Assembly: GCA_902363135.1 (NCBI GenBank)
Contig: CABIZF010000001.1
Location: forward strand, 434,001 to 498,000
Direction: 5' to 3'
From: Lachnospiraceae bacterium
Lineage (GTDB): Bacteria; Bacillota; Clostridia; Lachnospirales; Lachnospiraceae
DNA: 64,000 nt
Part shown: positions 53,001 through 61,114 of the stretch, piece by piece
How the letters are laid out: every line of letters starts with the position of its first letter
Position numbering within the stretch: the stretch's first letter is position 1
Translations under genes and position numbers: made by a program
The notes under the pieces: model-generated
Databases searched by the model: none
Seen by the model: only the letters and a program-made list of their open reading frames with translations
What the model was told of the DNA's origin: nothing

Positions 53001-54540
53001 CGATATGCCGGATAAGGTATGCCCGAAGTGCGGGACCCCGCTGAAAAAGGATGGGTTTGACATCCCGTTTGAGACCTTCCTTGGATTTAAGGGAAATAAG
53101 GAGCCGGATATCGACCTGAATTTCTCCGGTGATTATCAGAGTAAGGCACATAAATATACCGAAGTTATTTTTGGCGCAGGTCAGACGTTCCGTGCCGGGA
53201 CGATCGGTACGCTCGCGGACAAGACAGCCTTCGGTTATGTAAAAAAGTATTATGAGGAGCGGGAAATCCGCAAACGAAACTGTGAGATCGACCGGATCGT
53301 GCAGGGCTGTGTCGGCGTGCGAAGGACGACCGGACAGCATCCGGGAGGCATCATTGTCCTTCCGGTCGGAGAGGAGATTTATTCCTTTACACCGGTACAG
53401 CATCCGGCGAATGATATGACGACGGACACGATCACGACGCATTTCGATTATCACTCGATCGACCACAATTTGCTGAAACTCGACATTCTCGGACACGATG
53501 ATCCGACGATGATCCGTATGCTGGAGGATCTGACCGGAATCGATGCGAAGAAAATTCCACTGGATGATCCGTCTGTCATGTCCTTATTTGCAAAGACCGA
53601 TGCGCTTGGCATTACGCCGGACGACATCGGTGGCTGTTTGCTTGGGTGCCTTGGCATCCCGGAGTTCGGCACGGAATTCGCGATCCAGATGCTTCTGGAT
53701 ACGAAGCCGAAGTATTTTTCGGATCTGGTCCGGATTGCAGGGCTGGCACACGGTACGGATGTATGGCTTGGCAATGCGCAGACGCTGATCGAAGAGGGAA
53801 AGGCGACGATTTCCACGGCAATCTGTACCCGTGACGATATCATGATCTACCTGATCGGAAAGGGACTCGACAGTGAGCAGTCATTTACGATCATGGAGAG
53901 CGTCCGGAAGGGAAAAGGACTGAAGCCGGAATGGGAAGAGGAGATGAAGGCACACGGGGTACCGGACTGGTACATCTGGTCATGTAAAAAGATCAAATAC
54001 ATGTTCCCAAAGGCACATGCTGCGGCCTATGTCATGATGGCCTACCGGATCGCTTATTGCAAAATTTTTTATCCGCAGGCATATTATGCGGCATTTTTCA
54101 GCATTCGTGCACCGGGATTTGACTATGAGCTGATGTGTCTCGGACAGGACAAGCTGCTGTATCATATGAAGGATTACGAGAAACGGATGGACACCCTGAG
54201 TAAAAAAGAACAGGACACGTACCGCGATATGAAGGTTGTGCGGGAGATGTATGCGCGCGGCTTTGAGTTTCTGCCGATCGACATTTATGAGTCCGGTGCA
54301 AACCGGTTCAAGGTCAAGGACGGGAAGCTGTTGCCGTCGCTTTCAACGGTATCAGGTCTGGGGGAAAAGGCTGCCGAGGCAGTCGTCGATGCGGTAAAGG
54401 ACGGTCCGTTCCTCTCGAAAGACGATTTCCGCAACCGTACAAAGGTCAGCAAGACAGTCGTGGATCTGTTATCCGACCTGAAGATTCTCGACGGGCTTCC
54501 GGAGTCAAATCAGCTGTCGTTGTTTGATTTTGCAGTGTAA
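50074..54540 (+). CDS. polC: DNA polymerase III alpha subunit, PolC type
   Basis: Replicative polymerase of low-GC Gram-positives with built-in proofreading, 1488 residues. Order: N-terminal region, a lysine/alanine-rich linker (about 170-250), OB domain (GGVTIRGQVLSCDLRELR), PHP domain starting ELHCHTKMSDMDG near 379, the DnaQ-like exonuclease inserted in it (FVVFDLETTGFSPERNQIIE near 465), a zinc finger (CPNC near 953, CPKCG near 986), and the polymerase core with EPDIDLNFSGDYQSKAH near 1010 and PKAHAAAYVMMAYRIAY. The TTG start at 50074 has AGGAG nine bases upstream; no closer ATG fits. Confidence 0.96.
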   Translation: MKKPFMEVFPTLQLREELKSVLEFVSIDRITMNRDRDFMRIYLESDKLIVKSCIFELEQAITGQLFPDAKMTVKVIERFHLSRQYTPQNLMPIYEESILLELKAYNALLYSLMHDSKKVFSSEDTLCLEVPDTVIADGKEQELLQILEKIFCERCGLNFHVSTKRVEPPKSKRRKNAELELEQEVAAITKHYASVKAGEQTAQADGTEAAEKKKPAAAAKKQADTSGSAKKEDAQPKRNTFFANDRFAPKKSNNPDVVYGRDFDTEPMDIEQITGEIGGVTIRGQVLSCDLRELRIGKTLICFNITDFTDTIAVKMFVKNEQVEELSGVIKAGAFFKLTGVTTIDRFDSQLTIGNVTGIKKIPDFREKRMDTSPEKRVELHCHTKMSDMDGVSDASAILKRAMEWGHPALAITDHGAVQAFTEANHTVSRDSDFKVIYGMEAYLVDDLKEIAVNTKGQTIHDSFVVFDLETTGFSPERNQIIEIGAVKVIDGKITDKFSTFVNPQVPIPFRIEELTSINDEMVMDAPVIADILPEFMAFCEGCIMVAHNASFDMSFIEENCRRLGLPCEKTVVDTVAMARVLLQQLNRFKLDTVAKALGISLENHHRAVDDAGCTAEIFEKFVQMLEKQGIETLEELNALGRSSEPQIRKLPTYHAIILAKNDIGRVNLYRLVSESHLKYYNRRPRIPKSLLQQYREGLILGSACEAGELYRALLRNAPEPEIARLVNFYDYLEIQPIGNNMFMTREDYEDRKTVEDLKDLNRQIVVLGERYKKPVVATCDVHFLDPKDEVYRRIIMASKGFKDADDQAPLYLRTTEEMLQEFSYLGEEKAHEVVITNTVKIASMCEKISPVRPDKCPPVIEHSDQILRNLCYEKAHSIYGDPLPTIVEERLERELNSIISNGFAVMYIIAQKLVWKSNADGYLVGSRGSVGSSFVATMSGITEVNPLSPHYICPNCHYSDFDSEEVKKFAGMAGCDMPDKVCPKCGTPLKKDGFDIPFETFLGFKGNKEPDIDLNFSGDYQSKAHKYTEVIFGAGQTFRAGTIGTLADKTAFGYVKKYYEEREIRKRNCEIDRIVQGCVGVRRTTGQHPGGIIVLPVGEEIYSFTPVQHPANDMTTDTITTHFDYHSIDHNLLKLDILGHDDPTMIRMLEDLTGIDAKKIPLDDPSVMSLFAKTDALGITPDDIGGCLLGCLGIPEFGTEFAIQMLLDTKPKYFSDLVRIAGLAHGTDVWLGNAQTLIEEGKATISTAICTRDDIMIYLIGKGLDSEQSFTIMESVRKGKGLKPEWEEEMKAHGVPDWYIWSCKKIKYMFPKAHAAAYVMMAYRIAYCKIFYPQAYYAAFFSIRAPGFDYELMCLGQDKLLYHMKDYEKRMDTLSKKEQDTYRDMKVVREMYARGFEFLPIDIYESGANRFKVKDGKLLPSLSTVSGLGEKAAEAVVDAVKDGPFLSKDDFRNRTKVSKTVVDLLSDLKILDGLPESNQLSLFDFAV

Positions 54541-54564
54541 TTAAGAAAAGGAAACAGACAATTT

Positions 54565-55074
54565 ATGAGCATACTGAGTTGCTTTTATCCGGATGAGTAT
54601 CTGGATTCTACCTATGTGATTGACTTCGATGCCCTGTATCGCGCAGGGTATCGGGGCGTTATTTTTGACATTGACAATACGCTTGTTCCGCACGGGGCGC
54701 CTGCCGATGAGCGGGCCAGGGCACTGTTTTGCCATCTGAAGGAGATTGGCTTCGACTGCTGCCTGCTCTCGAACAACCAATTGCCACGGATCGAGCTGTT
54801 CAATCAGGATATACACGTAAAATTTATCGAAAACGCGCATAAACCTTCCGTAAAAAATTACCGGAAAGCGATGCAGATGATGGGCACAAATACGGGAAAT
54901 ACGCTGTTTGTGGGCGATCAGCTCTTTACGGATGTGTATGGTGCACGTCGTACCGGCATCCATTCCATCCTTGTGAAGCCGATTCATCCGAAGGAGGAGA
55001 TCCAGATTGTGCTGAAGCGGTATCTGGAGCGGATCGTGTTGCATTTTTATGAGAAGGAACATAAGAAAATGTGA
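54565..55074 (+). CDS. yqeG: YqeG-family HAD IIIA phosphatase
   Basis: A 169-residue HAD-type phosphatase. Motif I is VIFDIDNTLVPHGAP near residue 32; motif II is CCLLSNN; motif III/IV is the KPSVKNYRKA lysine followed by TLFVGDQLFTDVYGARRTGI. This is the YqeG family, substrate not established (phosphatidylglycerophosphate phosphatase activity is suggested for relatives). AAAAGGAAAC precedes ATG 54565. It follows polC by 24 bases and ends with a terminator. Confidence 0.9.
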   Translation: MSILSCFYPDEYLDSTYVIDFDALYRAGYRGVIFDIDNTLVPHGAPADERARALFCHLKEIGFDCCLLSNNQLPRIELFNQDIHVKFIENAHKPSVKNYRKAMQMMGTNTGNTLFVGDQLFTDVYGARRTGIHSILVKPIHPKEEIQIVLKRYLERIVLHFYEKEHKKM

Positions 55075-55089
55075 TGACGAATCATCAAT

Positions 55090-55120
55090 CCCCGTAGCGA
55101 AAGCCGCGGGGTAATTTTTT
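55090..55120 (+). terminator. Terminator after yqeG
   Basis: CCCCG (55090-55094) and CGGGG (55107-55111) close a hairpin with inner GC/GC pairs, followed by TAATTTTTT. Confidence 0.8.
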
Positions 55121-55121
55121 C

Positions 55122-55150
55122 TTGTGTACAGTAGAATATGATAGTATAAT
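55122..55150 (+). promoter_or_regulatory. Promoter upstream of the c-di-GMP riboswitch
   Basis: TTGTGT (55122-55127) and TATAAT (55145-55150) separated by 17 bases; transcription would start just before the aptamer. Confidence 0.7.
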
Positions 55151-55182
55151 TAAACCAGTTTTTGCATAAGTTTAAAAATTAT

Positions 55183-55262
55183 AAAGGGATAATCGACAAG
55201 TCAGACGAAAGTCTGGGACGCAAAGCTACAGGGCCTGTAAAATGGCAGCCAGTTGCATAAAG
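55183..55262 (+). promoter_or_regulatory. Cyclic di-GMP-I (GEMM) riboswitch aptamer
   Basis: The core shows the class I signature: a stem AGAC-GAAA-GTCT with a GNRA loop, then GGGACGCAAAGCTACAGGG, CCT, and ATGGCAGCCAGTTGC for the third stem. These are the conserved ligand-binding stretches (GGGACGCAAAGC and GGCAGCC) of the c-di-GMP-I family. A perfect terminator follows within seven bases, so ligand binding likely decides termination. It controls a solute-binding lipoprotein and a hybrid histidine kinase. Confidence 0.92.
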
Positions 55263-55268
55263 TGGGGT

Positions 55269-55295
55269 GCACTGTCTGTCTGACAGTGCTTTTTT
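55269..55295 (+). terminator. Riboswitch expression-platform terminator
   Basis: GCACTGTC (55269-55276) pairs with GACAGTGC (55282-55289) followed by TTTTTT. GTCAGAC-type bases in the aptamer's 5' part are also complementary to GTCTGTC in this hairpin, so an alternative pairing is possible. Confidence 0.88.
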
Positions 55296-55319
55296 GAGGA
55301 ATGACTTATCAACAGAACC

Positions 55320-55418
55320 GTGCTGTTATGTCTTACGGGCTGTACGAATAAGAATGCGACGAGTGAACATGAAGCAGCCACTATTCTGGCACCTTATTTA
55401 GAAATAGACGGAAAATGA
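55320..55418 (+). pseudogene. Short lipoprotein-like remnant in the leader
   Basis: GTG 55320 opens a 32-codon frame, VLLCLTGCTNKNATSEHEAA then TILAPYLEIDGK, with a lipobox-like LTGC close to the start. It has no clear ribosome site and no h-region, so it looks like the remnant of a lipoprotein gene rather than an expressed peptide. A separate 16-codon frame, ATG 55301 behind GAGGA, overlaps it. Neither is recognised. Confidence 0.35.
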
Positions 55419-55440
55419 AGGAAAATGAAGGAAAATGAAG
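55411..55440 (+). repeat. Triple 10-base repeat at the start of the binding-protein gene
   Basis: GAAAATGAAG occurs three times in tandem (55411-55420, 55421-55430, 55431-55440). Each unit carries an ATG and a GAAGG box, so the second unit supplies the ribosome site for ATG 55435 in the third. Only 55435 opens the binding-protein frame. Confidence 0.8.
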
Positions 55441-56250
55441 GGAAAAAGAGTAATTGCAGGCATTCTGCTTGCGGGAATTTTAGCAGTCACCCTGACAGGG
55501 TGTAAAAATACAGGCAGCAGTAAAAAAGAAACCGAAAAGCCGGTCATTACGCTTGGTAGTGACAATTATCCTCCATATAATTATCTGAATGAAGATGGTG
55601 TACCGACGGGAATCGATGTAGAACTGGCTACAGAAGCTTTCAAAAGAATGGGATATCACCTGGAGGTTGTCCAGATCAACTGGGAGAAGAAAAAAGAACT
55701 GGTGGAGAGCGGAGAGATTGACTGTATCATGGGCTGTTTTTCTATGGAAGGACGCCTTGACGATTACCGCTGGGCAGGCCCGTACATAGCAAGCCGTCAG
55801 GTGGTCGCTGTAAATGAGAACAGTGACATTTATAAACTGAGTGACCTAGAGGGAAAGAACCTGGCTGTTCAGTCCACAACCAAACCGGAGGGTATCTTTC
55901 TGAACCGGACGGATGAGCGAATCCCAAAGCTGGGCAATCTGATCAGCCTGGGACACAGGGAGCTGATCTATACATTTCTGGGAAAAGGATATGTAGATGC
56001 AGTCGCCGCACATGAAGAATCTATCGTTCAGTATATGAAGGATTATGATACAAGCTTCCGTATCCTGGAAGAGCCTTTGATGATCACTGGAATAGGTGTC
56101 GCTTTTGCAAAAGATGATGACAGAGGAATCTGTGAGCAGATGGAACAAACATTGGAAGAAATGCGTCAGGATGGCACATCCATGAAAATCATTGAAAAAT
56201 ATCTGGATGATCCGGAAAAATATCTGGAGGTGGATGATCTTGGATATTAA
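55435..56250 (+). CDS. Family 3 solute-binding lipoprotein
   Basis: A 271-residue amino-acid-type binding lipoprotein: lipobox LAVTLTGC (Cys23), then ITLGSDNYPPYNYLNEDGVP and GIDVELATEAFKRMGY, the SBP_bac_3 pattern, with GEIDCIMGCFSMEGRLDDY and a second lobe to the end. No transporter permease accompanies it. It overlaps the following sensor kinase, so it probably acts as the extracytoplasmic ligand receptor for that kinase rather than in transport. Expression is under the c-di-GMP riboswitch. Confidence 0.9.
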   Translation: MKGKRVIAGILLAGILAVTLTGCKNTGSSKKETEKPVITLGSDNYPPYNYLNEDGVPTGIDVELATEAFKRMGYHLEVVQINWEKKKELVESGEIDCIMGCFSMEGRLDDYRWAGPYIASRQVVAVNENSDIYKLSDLEGKNLAVQSTTKPEGIFLNRTDERIPKLGNLISLGHRELIYTFLGKGYVDAVAAHEESIVQYMKDYDTSFRILEEPLMITGIGVAFAKDDDRGICEQMEQTLEEMRQDGTSMKIIEKYLDDPEKYLEVDDLGY

Positions 56251-58396
56251 GAGAAAGAAAAAAGTAAAACGAATCCAGCTGCTCGGTGGTCTGCTTGGAA
56301 TCTGTGTGGCTGTAGTTGCTCTGTTTTATTTCTTTCATGCGGAGAAAGCGGAAGCAGAGAAAAGAATGGTAGAGATTGTAAATTATGTCAAAGTGCAGTG
56401 CTCCACCTACACCCATTATAATGAATCTTCGGAATCCAAAAGTCTTCTCCGTGCAATTGAAAGTGCCAGACAGATGAGTACAAATATCGACATGGAAACA
56501 GAAAACGGCGGGCAGCTAAGTCGGGATTTCCTGAAAAAAAACCTGCAGACGCTCTGGGTGGATGGCATCCTTGTGCTGGATACAGAAGGAAAGACAGACT
56601 GTGAATACAGCACGGATGAATCTCTGGCCGATGAGATTACGGAGTATCTGCAAAAAGACATTATCATGGATTTTGCCGGATATGAAGAAAGATCTTATTC
56701 AGAACGGTTTGCAAGGGAAGACGGATCCTATATTGACATTGCGGCCTGTGCCAGAAAAGATGCACCGGGTATCGTTGCAATCTATTATTACACATCTCCG
56801 GAATTTGCCAGAAACTATACACTGACGATACAAGGGCTTTTAAATGGCTATAGTACTCAGAAAGATGGAACGATTATTGTTGCAGACGAGGGGATCGTTA
56901 TTGCAAGCAATGATCAGAGTCTGTTAGGACAGAATACAGCTGACAACGAGGTTGTTCAGGCAATGAAAAAGCATACAGACAGTCAGCACATTTATCATTT
57001 GAAAAATGAAGGAACCGGATGCTACGGAATTATGCTGAAGCAGAGGGACTACTATATTTATGCGTATCTTCCGGATACAGAAGTGTTCCAGAACCTTCCG
57101 TTAAGTGTGATAAGTGTTATTTTCCTTTATTTCCTGCTGTTCGGTATATTCTGGCTCTGGGCATACAGAACCAATCTGGCACACCGGAAACAAGAGCAGG
57201 AAAAAGGTGAAAAATATAAATCAGAGCTTCTGATAGCTGCAAAAAAGGCAGAAGCCGCTAATGAGGCAAAAACCGAGTTTCTCCAGCGGATGAGCCATGA
57301 TATCCGGACTCCGATTAATGGAATCTGCGGAATGCTTGATGTGGCAGACCACTATGCAGATGATATGGAGAAACAGGCGGAATGCAGGACAAAGATCAAA
57401 GAGGCATCCAATCTTTTACTGGAACTGGTAAACGAAGTCCTGGATATGAGTAAGCTGGAAGCGGATGAAGTGGTTTTGGAAGAAATTCCATTTAATCTGA
57501 GCAGAATTTCCAGGGAAGTACTTGTTGTGATCGAGCAGATTGCCGCAGAACAGAATATCCGGATTATATGGGAGAAAAAAGAAATCACACACCGGGATCT
57601 CATCGGAAGCCCGGGACATGTGAAACGGGTGATGATGAATATCCTGTCGAATGCGGTGAAATATAACAGAGAAAACGGGCGGATCTATATCAGCTGCATA
57701 GAGATTCCATCCGGGCAGCCGGGAATGACGACAATGGAATTTGTCTGCCGGGATACCGGAATCGGAATGTCAGAAGAGTTTCAAAAACATATTTTTGAAC
57801 CATTTGCACAGGAACATGCAGGAAGCCGCACAAAATTTGCCGGAACAGGTCTGGGAATGCCGATTTCAAAGAAGCTGATTGAGAAAATGGGTGGGACGAT
57901 TACCTTTGAAAGTGCAGAAGGCATAGGGACGACATTTGTGATCCAGGTTCCGTTTAAAATTGATCCGGATGCGGATAAACGGAAAGAACAGAAGGATGTA
58001 TCCGAAAAATCTATAAAGGGGCTGCATATTCTTCTGGCGGAAGATAATGAGCTGAACATGGAAATTGCAGAATTTATTCTTCAGAATGAAGGTGCTGATG
58101 TGACAAAGGCATGGAATGGACAGGAAGCGGTTGAGCTATTCGAAAAAAGCAGAATTGGTGAATTTGATGTCATTCTTATGGACATTATGATGCCGGTCAT
58201 GAATGGCTATGAAGCCACAAAGAGGATCCGTTCTCTGGGCAGAGAGGATGCAAAGACAATACCGATCATTGCAATGACAGCAAACGCGTTCACGGAGGAC
58301 AGAATAAGAGTAAAAGAAGCAGGAATGAATGAACATATTGCTAAGCCTGTTGATGCAAAATCACTGGTAAAGGTAATTCATGAATTGGTAAAATAA
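56240..58396 (+). CDS. Hybrid sensor histidine kinase/response regulator
   Basis: A 718-residue membrane sensor. A membrane helix at about 10-30 and another at about 286-308 flank a 250-residue extracytoplasmic domain (cache-like by position). HisKA has MSHDIRTPINGIC with His353; the ATPase domain has NILSNAVKYN and GTGLGMPISKKLIEKMGG. A receiver domain follows with ILLAEDNELN (Asp602) and VILMDIMMPVMNGYEA (phospho-acceptor Asp648). No output domain is present. TTG 56240 has GGAGG nine bases upstream; ATG 56234 is too close to it. It overlaps the binding-protein gene by 11 bases. Confidence 0.92.
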   Translation: MDIKRKKKVKRIQLLGGLLGICVAVVALFYFFHAEKAEAEKRMVEIVNYVKVQCSTYTHYNESSESKSLLRAIESARQMSTNIDMETENGGQLSRDFLKKNLQTLWVDGILVLDTEGKTDCEYSTDESLADEITEYLQKDIIMDFAGYEERSYSERFAREDGSYIDIAACARKDAPGIVAIYYYTSPEFARNYTLTIQGLLNGYSTQKDGTIIVADEGIVIASNDQSLLGQNTADNEVVQAMKKHTDSQHIYHLKNEGTGCYGIMLKQRDYYIYAYLPDTEVFQNLPLSVISVIFLYFLLFGIFWLWAYRTNLAHRKQEQEKGEKYKSELLIAAKKAEAANEAKTEFLQRMSHDIRTPINGICGMLDVADHYADDMEKQAECRTKIKEASNLLLELVNEVLDMSKLEADEVVLEEIPFNLSRISREVLVVIEQIAAEQNIRIIWEKKEITHRDLIGSPGHVKRVMMNILSNAVKYNRENGRIYISCIEIPSGQPGMTTMEFVCRDTGIGMSEEFQKHIFEPFAQEHAGSRTKFAGTGLGMPISKKLIEKMGGTITFESAEGIGTTFVIQVPFKIDPDADKRKEQKDVSEKSIKGLHILLAEDNELNMEIAEFILQNEGADVTKAWNGQEAVELFEKSRIGEFDVILMDIMMPVMNGYEATKRIRSLGREDAKTIPIIAMTANAFTEDRIRVKEAGMNEHIAKPVDAKSLVKVIHELVK

Positions 58397-58463
58397 TTGG
58401 GGCCGCAGGGGGGAAAATGAAAACAAAAGATATCCAGGACTCTATCAAATAAAATTACATAGC

Positions 58464-58688
58464 ATGGATGTGATGATGCCGGAAATGAATGGATATGAAA
58501 CAGTAAAAGCTATCAGAAATCTGCCGGACCGACCGGACGGAAAGGAGATTCCTATTATTGCAATGACGGCAAATGCATTTGCAGAGGATGTACAGGCTGC
58601 TTTGGATGCCGGAATGGATGATCATGTGGCGAAGCCGGTTGATATGAGTATTTTAATGTCGGTCATCACAAAATATATAGACCGATGA
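58464..58688 (+). pseudogene. Response-regulator receiver fragment
   Basis: The frame MDVMMPEMNGYETVKAIRNL, then IPIIAMTANAFAEDVQ and MDDHVAKPVDMSILMSVIT, is the C-terminal half of a receiver domain, beginning at the phospho-acceptor aspartate. The N-terminal half with its acidic pocket is missing; upstream 58397-58463 contains only a short unrelated frame. It resembles the receiver of the preceding kinase, so it is likely the end of a decayed second hybrid kinase. Not expected to fold on its own. Confidence 0.75.
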
Positions 58689-58698
58689 TTCATTTGTT

Positions 58699-58730
58699 GA
58701 ACGCAGAGCGACTGCGAATGTCCGCTTTAC
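58699..58730 (+). repeat. Minimal remnant of the branched repeat
   Basis: GAACGCAG followed directly by GCGACTGCGAATGTCCGCTTTAC: both ends of copy 2 joined with all hairpins deleted. It lies between the receiver fragment and the pyrC stop. Confidence 0.65.
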
Positions 58731-58748
58731 AAATGGAAGAGGGGCAGA

Positions 58749-59990
58749 TTAGCCCCTCCATACAATCTTCCCGCCGCAGATCGTTGCATGTACCTTTCCG
58801 TACAGCTCCCATCCGGTAAACGGTGTGTTTTCAGCCTTGGACTGATAGTTACCGCAGACAAAGGTTTCATCCGGATGGAAGAGCACGAGATCAGCCGGAC
58901 GGCCTTCTGCGATTGTTCCGCCGTCCAGATGGTAGAGCCTGGCCGGATTGAGTGACATTTTTTCCATGAGCTGCATGAGCGTAAGGTGTCCCGGCTTTAC
59001 GAGCTGGGTGATGCCAAGCGCCAGTGCGGTCTCCAGCCCGATGATGCCGCTTGGAGCAGCGAAGAAATCATCTTTATTCTTTTCTTCCGTACTGTGTGGT
59101 GCGTGGTCCGTCGCGATGCAGTCGATCGTACCATCTTGCAGGCCTTCAATGATTGCAAGCCGGTCTGCCTCGGTGCGCAGCGGCGGATTCATTTTTGCGT
59201 AGGTGCCGTACGTGTTTACCGCCTCTTCAGTCAGAGTAAAATGATGCGGGGTTGCCTCGGCAAAGACCGGGGCGCCGAGTGCTTTTGCACAGCGGACAAG
59301 CGCAACGGAATGCGCAGAGCTGATATGCTGGATATCGATGGTTGCCCCGGTGTGAAGCGCCATCATGCAGTCACGTGCGACGAGCACATCTTCCGCAACG
59401 GCAGGAGCGGTGCGGTTTGTGCCGCTCTTTTCAATAAAAAAAGGATCCTCTTCATGGAAGGAGAGCGGGACATTCAGTGTCTTTGCCTGCAGCATCGCGG
59501 ACTGCACGAGCGATTCATCGAGAAGCGGGATGCCGTCATCCGTGAAGCCACATGCTCCGGAATCGCGCAGCGCATGAAAATCGGTCAGCTCCTGTCCCTT
59601 CATCCCGCGGGAGATCGAGGCGCACTGCAGAATATGGATTTTTTCCTCCTTTGCTCGGGTGAGTATATCTGTTAAGGTTTCAGGCGTATCGACCACCGGC
59701 TTCGTGTTTGCCATGCAGATGACAGTTGTATAGCCGCCTGCTGCCGCAGCCATTGCTCCGGTATGAAGATCTTCTTTGTAAGTAAGACCCGGATCACGGA
59801 AATGTACATGGATGTCGATCAGTCCCGGCGCGATGACAAGTGAAGAAGCGTCCAGCACCTGCTCGTCCGGCTCAGCAGTAAGACTGTTTGCTGCTGCGAT
59901 GGTCTCAATAATGCCGTTCCGGATACGCAGATCTGCCGGCTGTTCCAGCTGATTGCCGGGTGATACGATAAGGCCGTTTTTGATAAGCAT
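58749..59990 (-). CDS. pyrC: Dihydroorotase
   Basis: Cyclises carbamoyl aspartate in pyrimidine synthesis. The 413-residue protein is the class I type: LIDIHVHFRDPGLTYKEDLH supplies the two metal histidines (HVHFRDPG), ICMANTKPVVDTPE follows, VPLSFHEEDPFF and IQHISSAHSVALV give further ligands, and CIATDHAPHSTEEK carries the catalytic aspartate. AAAGGAGG precedes the start on the minus strand. It stands alone on this strand; other pyr genes are not in the window. Confidence 0.95.
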   Translation of the reverse strand: MLIKNGLIVSPGNQLEQPADLRIRNGIIETIAAANSLTAEPDEQVLDASSLVIAPGLIDIHVHFRDPGLTYKEDLHTGAMAAAAGGYTTVICMANTKPVVDTPETLTDILTRAKEEKIHILQCASISRGMKGQELTDFHALRDSGACGFTDDGIPLLDESLVQSAMLQAKTLNVPLSFHEEDPFFIEKSGTNRTAPAVAEDVLVARDCMMALHTGATIDIQHISSAHSVALVRCAKALGAPVFAEATPHHFTLTEEAVNTYGTYAKMNPPLRTEADRLAIIEGLQDGTIDCIATDHAPHSTEEKNKDDFFAAPSGIIGLETALALGITQLVKPGHLTLMQLMEKMSLNPARLYHLDGGTIAEGRPADLVLFHPDETFVCGNYQSKAENTPFTGWELYGKVHATICGGKIVWRG

Positions 59991-60097
59991 ATAAAAATCC
60001 TCCTTTGGAATGCCAAAATTAACTTTATGGTATTATTATAACGTGCCAGTGGATGCTGCGCAATCGAAAGATTGACTTGTAAATATAAAAAAAACAG

Positions 60098-60126
60098 TTG
60101 AAAAAAGTCGCGGGATACGGTAGAAT
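60098..60126 (+). promoter_or_regulatory. efp promoter
   Basis: TTGAAA (60098-60103) and TAGAAT (60121-60126), 17 bases apart, about 125 bases before ATG 60252. The leader between them holds no recognised fold. Confidence 0.65.
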
Positions 60127-60251
60127 AGCATGGATATGACGTGTCGCAGGAGGATATGCTAATATCAGGAGAGGACACGGCAGAGAGTATGCAGGCCTTC
60201 GCCTGTTCCAAGGAAAAGCAATAGGATTGAATTTAAGGAGGAATACAGTAA

Positions 60252-60809
60252 ATGGTATCAGCAGGAGATTTCAGAAACGGTGTTACTTTGGAGATGGATG
60301 GAAATATTTATCAGATCATTGAGTTCCAGCATGTAAAACCGGGTAAAGGAGCTGCATTTGTAAGAACAAAGCTGAAAAATATCATCAACGGCGGTGTTGT
60401 AGAGAAGACCTTCCGTCCGACGGAGAAATTCCCGACTGCAAGAATTGACCGCGTAGAGATGCAGTATCTGTACAATGACGGAGATCTGTACTACTTCATG
60501 AATACAGAGAACTACGATCAGATCGCTCTGAACAATGAGACCATCGGTGATGCACTGAAGTTCGTTAAGGAGAACGAGATGGTTAAGGTATGTTCTCACA
60601 ACGGCAATGTATTTGCAGTAGAGGCTCCGCTGTTTGTAGAGCTTGAGGTTACTGAGACTGAGCCGGGCTTCAAGGGTGATACCGCTACCGGAGCTACCAA
60701 GCCGGCAACTGTTGAGACTGGCGCAGTTGTATATGTACCGCTGTTCGTAGAGACCGGCGACAAGCTGAAGATCGACACCAGAACAGGTGAGTACCTGTCC
60801 AGAGTATAA
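60252..60809 (+). CDS. efp: Elongation factor P
   Basis: Relieves ribosome stalling at polyproline. The 185-residue protein has the three-barrel fold: N-terminal KOW-like domain with [18 protein letters not shown], where Lys at the tip (PGKGAA) is the position modified in many bacteria, and the C-terminal signature [20 protein letters not shown] precedes ATG 60252. It has its own promoter and terminator. Confidence 0.97.
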   Translation: MVSAGDFRNGVTLEMDGNIYQIIEFQHVKPGKGAAFVRTKLKNIINGGVVEKTFRPTEKFPTARIDRVEMQYLYNDGDLYYFMNTENYDQIALNNETIGDALKFVKENEMVKVCSHNGNVFAVEAPLFVELEVTETEPGFKGDTATGATKPATVETGAVVYVPLFVETGDKLKIDTRTGEYLSRV

Positions 60810-60834
60810 TGAAATAACTGCTTAGCAGTTATAA

Positions 60835-60881
60835 AAAAGCCTTACTGAACCGGAAGACAATGGTTTGGTAAGGCTTTTTGA
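60835..60881 (+). terminator. Terminator after efp
   Basis: AAAAAGCCTTACTGAACC (60835-60852) pairs with GGTTTGGTAAGGCTTTTT (60863-60880) with one mismatch. Confidence 0.9.
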
Positions 60882-60892
60882 ATTGTCGGCAC

Positions 60893-60990
60893 TTGGATGC
60901 AAATAAGTATTCCGTCGCTTCAGGTGCGCGGAGTATTAAGCAGTAGTGTGATGCTTATGCTACATTCAATGGGTTGCTCTGAATGCAACA
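60893..60990 (+). repeat. Truncated copy of the branched repeat
   Basis: GGATGCAAATAAGTATTCCG, then the conserved CGCTTCAGGTGCGCGGAG, TATTAAGCAG and ATGCTTAT reproduce hairpin 1 of copy 2 with many substitutions, several leaving G-T or compensated pairs. The later part keeps a weak ATTCA/TGAAT hairpin, and the GCGAAGC hairpins and tail are gone. Confidence 0.65.
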
Positions 60991-61034
60991 TAATATATAA
61001 CAATAATTACATAAATAAAAAGACAATAAACACC

Positions 61035-61063
61035 TTGCAAATACACACAACAGATGATATGAT
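61035..61063 (+). promoter_or_regulatory. Promoter of the DUF5688-like gene
   Basis: TTGCAA (61035-61040) and TATGAT (61058-61063), 17 bases apart, about 50 bases before TTG 61115. Confidence 0.6.
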
Positions 61064-61114
61064 ATTTACAGCATCACATAACGAAAAAATCAAACATGGA
61101 AAGGTGGCTGTGAT

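Noticed and set aside
55411..55440. CRISPR-like or other spaced repeat array
   Set aside because: The three units are 10 bases, directly adjacent and overlap a start codon; no spacers or cas genes. No CRISPR array was seen elsewhere in the window.
56240..58396. c-di-GMP enzyme (GGDEF/EAL) downstream of the riboswitch
   Set aside because: No GGDEF or EAL domain in the protein; motifs are those of a histidine kinase with a receiver.
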